DNA of 21,739 nt from Candidatus Aenigmatarchaeota archaeon (GTDB taxonomy: Archaea > Aenigmatarchaeota > Aenigmatarchaeia > QMZP01 > JACQNV01), in the NCBI GenBank assembly GCA_016202865.1, contig JACQNV010000038.1, forward strand, positions 1 through 21,739, given 5' to 3'. This document shows positions 1-5,560 of this stretch, piece by piece; positions within the stretch are counted from its first letter, which is position 1, and each line of letters opens with the position of its first letter. Position numbers and translations under genes: made by a program. The notes beneath the pieces were generated by a model. The model worked only from the letters and a program-made list of their open reading frames with translations, searched no databases and was not told the DNA's origin.

Positions 1-58
1 GTCTCATAGATTATATTAGAATTGAAATATTATAACTGTAATTTCGCTGATCTTCTAC

Positions 59-66
59 TTTTAAAG
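59..66 (+). promoter_or_regulatory. TATA box of the coiled-coil gene at 87
   Basis: The sequence ttttaaag is centred about 25 nt before the ATG at 87. That places the expected archaeal transcription start at or next to the start codon, so the mRNA is probably leaderless. No Shine-Dalgarno-like purine run lies before the ATG. Confidence 0.55.
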
Positions 67-86
67 CATATACACAATTATGAAAT

Positions 87-1025
87 ATGACAGCACATGT
101 TACTGATTTGGAAAGGGATGTTGAAAGACTGCGCTACGAGTTAGAGCATTTTGATGAACTTGGTGCAAAAAGAAAATTAGAGGAGGCAAAAAGAACAGAA
201 GCACAATTAAGGGAAAAGGCAGAGCAGGATGAGCAAAAAAGAAAAGAAGAAGCTTTATTGAGGGAAAGGGAAAGGCTTAAACAGCAACTTGAAGCAAAAC
301 AAGATCCTGCAGGCTTCCTAACAAGGCAGGTTGAACCTCTAGTAGGTAGATATATAGAGGAGATTATAGTTCCACAGATAAGGCGTGATTTGGGAAAATT
401 AGAGCTTCAGAAATACGAGAAAAGGAAAAGAGAATTGGAAACTAGGGAATATACAATTGAGGAAACAGATGAACATACAGTTGAGGTTAGAGGTTTTTTC
501 ACAAGCAGACAAGAAAGAAGAACAAGGACAACAAAAACCAGGGTTAGGCTTGGTGTGATTAGATATGGATGTGAATGGAAAGCTCGAGGTGGCGGCTCTG
601 GAGGAATGAATGCATGCGGAACCACACGCGGTGGCGGTTCAGGGATACCTTATGAACAAGCTTTTGTTTTATTAGGGGATGGAAGAAAGGTTGTAGTTGG
701 AGTTGTTGGCGATCATCATTTTAATACAAGTACTGGCACCCATGACTGCTTATGGCCACAACCAGGCCAAAACTTTCACAAAACATATTCAGATGTAGAT
801 TTTGCGCATGCTATTGGCGACTTAATTGCGATTAAAGAACGAATAGATAGGTTTAGGAGAGCTGTTCAAAACCCAATTGAATGCCAAGATGACCTTCCAT
901 ATGCGCCGCCTTGGTCTGAGTGGCAACCAAAATATAGGGAGCGCATTAAAGGATACAAATTGAAAGTTGAAAAAGAAATAGCCAGGCGTTTCAGCTTGGA
1001 TAATTTAGTTCCTTGTGCAGTTTAG
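87..1025 (+). CDS. Coiled-coil protein with Gly-rich middle, unknown function
   Basis: I do not recognise a family. Residues about 3-72 are an almost uninterrupted charged heptad-type coiled coil rich in E, K, R and Q. A second charged helical stretch covers about 80-125. Residues 168-172 and 182-186 are two copies of GGGSG separated by a short segment with one Cys, resembling a flexible hinge. The remaining part (about 190-250) is more globular and contains the pair H210/H211 and several Trp. There is no signal peptide or membrane segment, so a cytoplasmic protein is likely. The start at 87 is supported by a TATA box 25 nt upstream. It is transcribed convergently with the Yip1-type gene. Function unknown; a structural or scaffold role would be a guess from the coiled coil only. 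Confidence 0.75.
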   Translation: MTAHVTDLERDVERLRYELEHFDELGAKRKLEEAKRTEAQLREKAEQDEQKRKEEALLRERERLKQQLEAKQDPAGFLTRQVEPLVGRYIEEIIVPQIRRDLGKLELQKYEKRKRELETREYTIEETDEHTVEVRGFFTSRQERRTRTTKTRVRLGVIRYGCEWKARGGGSGGMNACGTTRGGGSGIPYEQAFVLLGDGRKVVVGVVGDHHFNTSTGTHDCLWPQPGQNFHKTYSDVDFAHAIGDLIAIKERIDRFRRAVQNPIECQDDLPYAPPWSEWQPKYRERIKGYKLKVEKEIARRFSLDNLVPCAV

Positions 1026-1206
1026 AAAAGTGTGTAATATATTTTGATTAAAAATATTCTTAGTCCGCCATATCCAAATCCTAAAGAATCTTCATCGTCT
1101 CTATTTCTTCCGTCCTTTTCTAAAAGAAGATGGTAGTATATACCTACATCTGAGAAGATAAAATAAAATAAAGAAAAAGGTGAAAGTTTGCCAGTAATAA
1201 AGGATG

Positions 1207-1228
1207 GAAAATGACAGAAGTCATTTTC
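1207..1228. terminator. Perfect inverted repeat between convergent genes
   Basis: Arms gaaaatgac (1207-1215) and gtcattttc (1220-1228) pair perfectly around an agaa loop. The hairpin lies in the 237-nt gap between the convergent gene ends at 1025 and 1263. It could act as a bidirectional terminator or mRNA-end structure, but there is no clear T-tract right after it. The rest of this gap shows nothing I can assign: a 71-codon minus-strand ORF (1022-1237) has no promoter or family signal. Confidence 0.35.
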
Positions 1229-1262
1229 GACCTTCAAATGGGTAATTGGCTAGATAACCTAA

Positions 1263-1922
1263 TTAGACACCAACAACTGGTAATCCCCAGCCTGGTAATC
1301 CGACAGGTCCAGCTACTACTGCATTTACTAAACTAGCTCCTAATGGTGTGACTCCCATTGCTGTTGCTAATACGAGAGCCAAAAGTGCAACACCAACGAA
1401 TGATGTTACGGCATCTACTGTGAATAGATCTTTTGTGGCCCTGTAAAATGCTGAGAATCCCCATGCGGCTAACACTGCAAATAGTATGAATGCCACGAAT
1501 TGCAATACTTGTAAAGCAATCAATGGAAGGCCGCCAACTAATGGTAGCCATCCTACTATAGCTGCTAGTAAAGATCCTAGAGACACTGGGAATGCTGAAT
1601 ATGCTACTGCTGTAAGTCCTTGTCCATATCCTCCCTTTCCGCCTAAATTCTTAAGGATTGATTTGTGTATAAAGGCTAGGAAAAGTCCTCCTAGGAACAC
1701 CACCAAGAAAACTCCAGCTACTGCATTCAATAAAGGTTGGTTGTGGAATGCAGCAAATGTGCTTCCTGCGAGTGATGCTGCTGCTGGTTGATCTAATACC
1801 CACCATGCTAATGCACCTGAAGCTGTAAACAACACAGCTGCTAGTAATAGCACGGCTACTGACATACCTAAGCTCTGCTTTTTGCTTTTAACGACTGCTT
1901 CTATGTTTAATAGGTTTGTCAT
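1263..1922 (-). CDS. Yip1-type integral membrane protein
   Basis: A 219-residue protein with five predicted membrane helices at about 19-41, 65-86, 104-126, 133-160 and 172-190. The stretch after helix 2 (residues 94-106, GGKGGYGQGLTAV) matches the conserved G-x-GYG/S region that opens the core of Yip1 domains (seen in the sequence, assigned from family memory). Yip1-like proteins in archaea are uncharacterised; in eukaryotes they act in vesicle trafficking. The N-terminal 18 residues are cytosolic in style, and the C-terminus is Gly/Pro/Val rich. The start is set by a TATA box centred 27 nt upstream, consistent with a leaderless mRNA. The gene is divergent from the Zn-ribbon/KH gene, sharing a 130-nt promoter region. 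Confidence 0.72.
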   Translation of the reverse strand: MTNLLNIEAVVKSKKQSLGMSVAVLLLAAVLFTASGALAWWVLDQPAAASLAGSTFAAFHNQPLLNAVAGVFLVVFLGGLFLAFIHKSILKNLGGKGGYGQGLTAVAYSAFPVSLGSLLAAIVGWLPLVGGLPLIALQVLQFVAFILFAVLAAWGFSAFYRATKDLFTVDAVTSFVGVALLALVLATAMGVTPLGASLVNAVVAGPVGLPGWGLPVVGV

Positions 1923-1944
1923 AGTAATAGATTTATCACCACCC

Positions 1945-1953
1945 CTTTATAAG
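1945..1953 (-). promoter_or_regulatory. TATA box of the Yip1-type gene
   Basis: The minus-strand sequence cttataaag is centred 27 nt upstream of the ATG at 1922. A second AT-rich block (tatatata, 1973-1980) lies further upstream in the divergent region and could serve either direction, but its spacing to either gene is poor. Confidence 0.6.
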
Positions 1954-2019
1954 CCTTTCCAGATGAAATCTTTATATATAGGTAGCAACATCAAACCGAT
2001 TCTCGGCTTGTCCTTCCAC

Positions 2020-2027
2020 TATTTAAA
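2020..2027 (+). promoter_or_regulatory. TATA box of the Zn-ribbon/KH gene
   Basis: The sequence tatttaaa is centred about 29 nt before the ATG at 2053. This supports the ATG at 2053 rather than the in-frame TTG/ATG codons at 1882-2030, which would place the start inside the divergent gene and promoter. Confidence 0.6.
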
Positions 2028-2052
2028 CTATATTGGTGTATACATTATAGAT

Positions 2053-2616
2053 ATGAAAACCCCCTTATGCGAAATGTGTTTGAAGTCAGACATTTTATGC
2101 ACTTCCTGCAAATCCAAGGTTGATTCTGGCGAGGTTTCCAAGGAGTTTTTAGACATTCTCAAGCTTTTACTCGAAGAGTCCAAACAGGCCAAATCGCTAA
2201 GCAGTGTCGCAATTAACGGTGTTATATCTAGCCAAAACGCCCTCCTCCTAATATGTGGCGTGGGCAGTTCCCAGGCTCTCATAGGAAAGGGTGGTTCAGT
2301 TGTCAAGAAAATAACATCCCTCACTGGAAAGCGGGTTAAAATTGTTGAAAGATCTGAGGATCCCAGAAATTTCCTCCAAAATGTCCTTTTTCCAGTTCCT
2401 ATCCTAAGTTTAAACACGGTTTTCACTCCAAAAGGAGAGAAATACAAGGTTGTTATCCCAGCCAACAGCAGGTTACCATTTCCTTTAAAGGATTTCACTT
2501 CTGTGGCCAAGACCCTCCTAGGCAAGGATGTAGACATTGGATTTGAAGGCGAGGTCAGGCAGGAAACAACAGAACAAAAGATTAGCAGGCTGGTCAAAAA
2601 GATAAAAGCTAGTTGA
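2053..2616 (+). CDS. Zn-ribbon and KH-domain RNA-binding protein (NusA-like archaeal family)
   Basis: 187 residues. The N-terminus has C6-x2-C9 and C16-x2-C19, a small zinc ribbon. A KH-type RNA-binding domain follows at about 60-100 with the diagnostic loop LIGKGGSVVKKI (GKGG at 78-81). The C-terminal part (115-165) alternates beta and helix and may be a second, degenerate KH-like unit. Archaeal proteins with KH domains of this kind are often named transcription elongation factor NusA-like; I infer RNA binding in transcription or translation, with no specific substrate visible. The open frame extends upstream to 1882, but that part covers the divergent promoter and encodes implausible sequence, so I chose the ATG at 2053. 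The SRPBCC gene follows after 1 nt, so the two are co-transcribed. Confidence 0.8.
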   Translation: MKTPLCEMCLKSDILCTSCKSKVDSGEVSKEFLDILKLLLEESKQAKSLSSVAINGVISSQNALLLICGVGSSQALIGKGGSVVKKITSLTGKRVKIVERSEDPRNFLQNVLFPVPILSLNTVFTPKGEKYKVVIPANSRLPFPLKDFTSVAKTLLGKDVDIGFEGEVRQETTEQKISRLVKKIKAS

Positions 2617-2617
2617 T

Positions 2618-3022
2618 ATGAAAACTAAAGCCATAAAGCAAACCGTAACATTCAAGACCAGCCCAGGAAAGGTTTATCAAGCCTTGATGAATTCTAAGCT
2701 GCACTCTAAATTCACTGGCTCTAAGGCAAAGATGAGTAACAAGGTTGGCGGCAAGTTTTCTGCATATGATGGGTATATAGAAGGTGTCAACCTGGAACTT
2801 GTGAAATACAAGAAGATAGTTCAGAAGTGGAGGGGTGGAGACTGGCCGCGAGACCACTATTCTGTAGTCACCTTTTCTCTAAAACAGATTAAGAGCGGCA
2901 CAAAACTAACTTTTACCCAAATCGGCGTCCCGCAAGAACATGCAAAAGCAATAAGCGACGGCTGGCACGAACATTACTGGGAACCGATGAAGAAGATGCT
3001 GGAAACAAAAAAGCTGTGTTAG
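2618..3022 (+). CDS. SRPBCC / AHSA1-like protein
   Basis: 134 residues with the typical START-like (AHSA1, activator of Hsp90 ATPase homologue) pattern. The N-terminal strand KQTVTFKTSPGKVYQALMNS leads into the first helix. Next come a Gly-rich strand pair (VGGKFSAYDGYIEG), W71 in KIVQKWRGGDWP, a strand THR/Ser-Val block, and a C-terminal amphipathic helix with W116, H117, H119, Y120 and W121. Family members bind hydrophobic ligands or chaperones; the ligand is unknown. One nucleotide separates it from the Zn-ribbon/KH gene, so it depends on that promoter. It is a complete single domain. Confidence 0.82.
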   Translation: MKTKAIKQTVTFKTSPGKVYQALMNSKLHSKFTGSKAKMSNKVGGKFSAYDGYIEGVNLELVKYKKIVQKWRGGDWPRDHYSVVTFSLKQIKSGTKLTFTQIGVPQEHAKAISDGWHEHYWEPMKKMLETKKLC

Positions 3023-3026
3023 TCGA

Positions 3027-3044
3027 GTCCGATAGGACCTATAT
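3027..3044 (+). terminator. Small hairpin with T-rich tail after the SRPBCC gene
   Basis: The sequence gtcc-gata-ggac (3027-3038) forms a short perfect stem with a tetraloop. It is followed by ctatatttta, which resembles a T-rich archaeal termination signal. It lies between the stop at 3022 and the convergent deformylase gene. The stem is only 4 bp, so chance is possible. Confidence 0.25.
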
Positions 3045-3093
3045 TTTAATCAATAAACAGAGAAATCTAGCGTATGACGCAGGCGCCCCAATT

Positions 3094-3585
3094 TCAAACT
3101 TCATTAGAAAGATACATGTCATTTTCACCATTGGGGAGATGATCGATATACAGCACTCCATCAAGGTGATCTAGTTCATGTTGTAGTAACATTGCAAAAT
3201 CTCCTTCTCCTTCGATAAAATATTCCTCACCCTGTCTATCAAATGCACGAACTTTTACTTTTGTATTTCTTGGAACTTTTGCTCTATATTGGAAAAAACT
3301 AATACATCCTTCGCGTATAGGCTGTTTATCTTCTGATCTTTCTACAATCTCAGGATTGATTAATACATATTGTTGTCCTTTATATTCTGCAACTGATATT
3401 CTGACAAGTTCTCCAATTTGAGGAGCAGCAAGACCGATTCCCCTAGAAAATCCATATGTGGTTTTTAAATGCGCTATAGTCTCAATAAGATCATCAATAA
3501 CTCCCTGGATAGAAAGGAAATTGGTTACAGGATTACATCTTTGTCTCAGAATATCAGACCCTTTTTGTACAACATCTTTAATCAT
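3094..3585 (-). CDS. def: Peptide deformylase
   Basis: 163 residues, usual for the family. All three motifs are present: motif 1 GIGLAAPQ (49-56), motif 2 EGCIS (92-96), and motif 3 QHELDHLDG (135-143). Metal ligands are therefore C94, H136 and H140, and the catalytic Glu is E137. The enzyme removes the formyl group from N-terminal formyl-methionine in bacteria and organelles. Archaea initiate with unformylated methionine, so the substrate here is unclear, and the gene is probably an acquired bacterial one (inference). A TATA box centred 24 nt upstream of the ATG shows that it is wired to archaeal transcription. Base use does not look different from its neighbours. It stands alone, convergent with the SRPBCC gene and divergent from the small membrane protein gene. 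Confidence 0.93.
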   Translation of the reverse strand: MIKDVVQKGSDILRQRCNPVTNFLSIQGVIDDLIETIAHLKTTYGFSRGIGLAAPQIGELVRISVAEYKGQQYVLINPEIVERSEDKQPIREGCISFFQYRAKVPRNTKVKVRAFDRQGEEYFIEGEGDFAMLLQHELDHLDGVLYIDHLPNGENDMYLSNEV

Positions 3586-3603
3586 ATGTGAAGGATAATT
3601 GTT

Positions 3604-3613
3604 ATTTATATAA
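3604..3613 (-). promoter_or_regulatory. TATA box of def
   Basis: The sequence tttatataaa (read as tttatataaa on the minus strand as well) is centred 24 nt upstream of the ATG at 3585. It supports a leaderless or near-leaderless transcript. Confidence 0.55.
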
Positions 3614-3656
3614 AACTATATTTAAGAGATGTGCCAAGCAATATGTCGACTAATAA

Positions 3657-3666
3657 GCTTTAAATT
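3657..3666 (+). promoter_or_regulatory. TATA box of the small membrane protein gene at 3688
   Basis: The sequence gctttaaatt has its TTTAAA core centred 26 nt upstream of the ATG at 3688. It is expected to drive this gene and the overlapping phosphatase gene. Confidence 0.55.
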
Positions 3667-3687
3667 ATTTCTTTTGTAATCTCTGAT

Positions 3688-3927
3688 ATGGGAAGAACAT
3701 ACTCATCTAGTGTTGGTTTTGCTTCCGGCGTAGCACTTGGTATTTTAGGCGATTTAGACTCATTTCCACTAGAGGTTATTGTTGGTCTTTCCGCGGCTGG
3801 ATCTGCGGTCATATCGAATAGAATTTTTGAGACCTATAAAGGATACGAACGATTAAATCCAGTTTATGTCGGTCTTGGAGTTTCTACTGGGAGAGTTGTA
3901 TGTAATTTTCTAAGAAATTATGTCTAA
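3688..3927 (+). CDS. Small Gly-rich membrane protein
   Basis: 79 residues, family not recognised. Two hydrophobic, small-residue-rich stretches (about 9-21 and 30-43) could be short membrane helices with glycine packing; a third weaker one lies at 58-72. The C-terminus ends in an aromatic/basic tail. The last 8 nt overlap the start of the HAD phosphatase gene, which implies translational coupling. The start is set by a TATA box 26 nt upstream. There is no hint of a specific role beyond membrane association. Confidence 0.65.
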   Translation: MGRTYSSSVGFASGVALGILGDLDSFPLEVIVGLSAAGSAVISNRIFETYKGYERLNPVYVGLGVSTGRVVCNFLRNYV

Positions 3928-4585
3928 AACAAAACTCGTCTTTTTTGACATGGATGGTGTTATTTTTGAGGCGGCCAGTGTATGGGCAATGCTCAACAAG
4001 TCATTTGGTCCGGAAGGCCATGAATGGGATAGAAAAGGAAAGGATATGTGGAAAGCCGGACAGTTCAAAACATACATACATTGGGCTGAACATGACCTAA
4101 ATTTTTACAAAACAAAAGGGTTGACAATGAAAACATTCTATGATTTTGTCCACAAAATACCTTACACAAAAGGCGCAGAAGAAACATTCGCCAAGATTAG
4201 GGAAATGGGTTTGAAAACAGTGGTTATATCAGGCGGTTTTAAAAACCAGGCAAACCGAGCTATACGCGATTTGAAAATAAACCATGTGTTTGCTGCATGC
4301 GAAGTTTTTTTCGACGAGGATGAAAAGATTTCACACTGGAATATTATGCCCTGCGATTTTGAAGGCAAGGTCGACTTCATGAGGCTGATGATCAGGGAAT
4401 ATGAAGTGAAACCAGAAGACTGTGCCTTTGTTGGCGACGGGTATAATGACAAATTTCTTGCAAAAGAAGTTGGCTTGTCTATTGCTTTCAATGCGCACAA
4501 GGAGCTTCAGGCCGTCTGCACGCATTCCATAAACCAGCCAGAAGGGCAGAAAGATTTGAGGGAAATCCTCCAATTTCTTATCTAA
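3920..4585 (+). CDS. HAD-family phosphatase, SerB-like
   Basis: 221 residues with all haloacid dehalogenase motifs in order. Motif I is FFDMDGV, with nucleophile D10 and acid D12. Motif II is VISGG around S104. Motif III Lys is K150 (GKVDF). Motif IV is VGDGYND with D173 and D177. The cap between motifs I and II is the short helical C1 type (about 20-85). This set and length match phosphoserine phosphatase and related small-molecule phosphatases; a role in serine synthesis is possible, but the cap residues do not let me fix the substrate. It overlaps the upstream membrane protein gene by 8 nt, so it is most likely translated from that leaderless mRNA by coupling. Confidence 0.85.
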   Translation: MSKTKLVFFDMDGVIFEAASVWAMLNKSFGPEGHEWDRKGKDMWKAGQFKTYIHWAEHDLNFYKTKGLTMKTFYDFVHKIPYTKGAEETFAKIREMGLKTVVISGGFKNQANRAIRDLKINHVFAACEVFFDEDEKISHWNIMPCDFEGKVDFMRLMIREYEVKPEDCAFVGDGYNDKFLAKEVGLSIAFNAHKELQAVCTHSINQPEGQKDLREILQFLI

Positions 4586-4589
4586 TCAA

Positions 4590-4597
4590 TTTATAAA
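4590..4597 (+). promoter_or_regulatory. TATA box of the small gene at 4621
   Basis: The sequence tttataaa is centred 27-28 nt upstream of the ATG at 4621 and starts 5 nt after the phosphatase stop. This gives the small downstream gene its own leaderless transcript. Confidence 0.6.
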
Positions 4598-4620
4598 ATT
4601 AACTCGCCACTATTACTGTT

Positions 4621-4857
4621 ATGTCAGATTTTGTAAGGTCGATGGATGGTAGAGACTTGGGTTATATTGTGGATTTCGAAGGCAGGTCTCCTGCATTTGT
4701 CTATTTGGATCAGGATGCAGTCAACATATTTGAGCGTTTGCATGACTACGAATCCCTTCAAGTTGGTGAACATTTTTACACACTGCGCGATTTGAGAAAA
4801 TCTCTTGCTTGTTTTATTCCAAAAGAAGAGTACGAGAGCATGCAAGCACTATTGTAA
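4621..4857 (+). CDS. Small soluble protein, unknown function
   Basis: 78 residues, no family recognised and no membrane segment or signal peptide. The sequence reads as a compact alpha/beta domain. It begins with a strand-like GYIVDFEGRSPAFVYL region, then an acidic helix (about 34-48), a short strand, and a C-terminal Lys/Glu helix. Good evidence for a real gene is the correctly spaced TATA box and the absence of a competing frame with similar support. Confidence 0.6.
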   Translation: MSDFVRSMDGRDLGYIVDFEGRSPAFVYLDQDAVNIFERLHDYESLQVGEHFYTLRDLRKSLACFIPKEEYESMQALL

Positions 4858-4951
4858 ACTGTTTTTGACCCATAGATTCTAATTCAAATAAATACTGACA
4901 TGTACTAACTAATTATCCTCACACAAAACCAAAACTGTATAGTGGAAAGCC

Positions 4952-4959
4952 TTTATAAG
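4952..4959 (+). promoter_or_regulatory. TATA box of the DUF433/DUF5615 pair
   Basis: The sequence tttataag is centred about 25 nt before the ATG at 4980, so the antitoxin-like gene is probably leaderless. The 120-nt gap before it holds nothing else I can assign. Confidence 0.6.
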
Positions 4960-4979
4960 CCTGTCAACAATGATTAAAT

Positions 4980-5201
4980 ATGGAAAGAATAATAACAAAT
5001 CCTAGAATACTGGCTGGAAAACCGGTGATCAGGGGCACTAGAATACCGGTTTATTTAGTTTTAAATTTGGTGGCTCATGGAAAAACCATGAAACAGATAG
5101 TTGATGATTATCCAGACCTTGAAGAGGCTGATGTTAAGGCAGCATTAGAATATGCCGCAAAACATATGAGATATGAAGAGACAAGACAACTGGAAGCCTA
5201 A
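4980..5201 (+). CDS. DUF433 protein, putative VapB-like antitoxin
   Basis: 73 residues, full length for DUF433. The hallmark LAGKPVIRGTRIPV occupies 11-24. It is followed by a helix with the usual Leu/Val pattern and the DYPDLEEADVKAALEYA segment (43-59), a winged-helix-like DNA-binding fold in this family. DUF433 genes are commonly found directly upstream of DUF5615 PIN-like genes and are viewed as antitoxins that bind their own promoter (established association; function here inferred). Its last 29 nt overlap the DUF5615 gene in another frame, which indicates translational coupling. Confidence 0.85.
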   Translation: MERIITNPRILAGKPVIRGTRIPVYLVLNLVAHGKTMKQIVDDYPDLEEADVKAALEYAAKHMRYEETRQLEA

Positions 5202-5553
5202 ATTTCTTATAGATCAAAACATCAGCCCAAAAACACTCTCCTTCCTCAAAGATTTAGGTTTTGATGCTAAAGGTTTAGCGGATTTTGGGTTAGGTGGAAA
5301 GGAAGATGAGGAAATTTTTGGCGTAGCAGAAAGAGAAGGCAGAACGGTAATAACATTTGATAAAGATTTTGGTGAAATTTATTATTTTTCTGAAGGAAAA
5401 AAAGTTTCTGTTATAGTCCTATATCTGGATGACCAAACACATGAGAATGTAAACGCTATATTAAAAAAGTTTCTAGAAAATACGGACTTAGAACCAATTA
5501 AAAATAAATTAGTTATTTTATACAAAGATAGGATTAGACTGGCAAGCAAATAG
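5173..5553 (+). CDS. DUF5615 PIN-like protein, putative toxin nuclease
   Basis: 126 residues. The N-terminal strand FLIDQNIS (11-18) carries the first acidic residue D14. The loop GLGGKEDEEI (39-48) and the strand TVITFDKDFGE (58-68, with D63 and D65) supply further acids of the PIN-like metal site. These match the DUF5615 pattern of L-x-D-x-x-[LI]-S, D-x-E-I and T-x-D-x-D-F. PIN-like members are thought to be RNases. The gene starts inside the antitoxin-like gene (29-nt overlap). The ABCE1 gene begins 7 nt after its stop. Confidence 0.85.
   Translation: MKRQDNWKPKFLIDQNISPKTLSFLKDLGFDAKGLADFGLGGKEDEEIFGVAEREGRTVITFDKDFGEIYYFSEGKKVSVIVLYLDDQTHENVNAILKKFLENTDLEPIKNKLVILYKDRIRLASK
5518..5526 (+). 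promoter_or_regulatory. Possible internal TATA box for ABCE1
   Basis: The sequence tttatacaa lies in the 3' end of the toxin-like gene, about 39 nt before the ABCE1 start at 5561. It could give ABCE1 a promoter of its own with a leader of roughly 13 nt. The spacing is unlike the leaderless genes nearby, so this is tentative. Confidence 0.3.
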
Positions 5554-5560
5554 GCTACTT

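Noticed and set aside
1022..1237. Minus-strand ORF of 71 codons in the gap after the first gene
   Set aside because: No TATA box at the expected distance, no family signal, and it overlaps the convergent gene end and the 1207-1228 hairpin; kept out as probably non-coding.
1882..2052. Longer N-terminus for the Zn-ribbon/KH protein
   Set aside because: It would run through the divergent gene start and both TATA boxes; the zinc-ribbon Cys begin right after the ATG at 2053, which has its own TATA box.
2028..2597. 189-codon ORF opposite the KH gene
   Set aside because: Shadow of the real gene: it reads antisense to the zinc ribbon and GKGG motif and has no own promoter.
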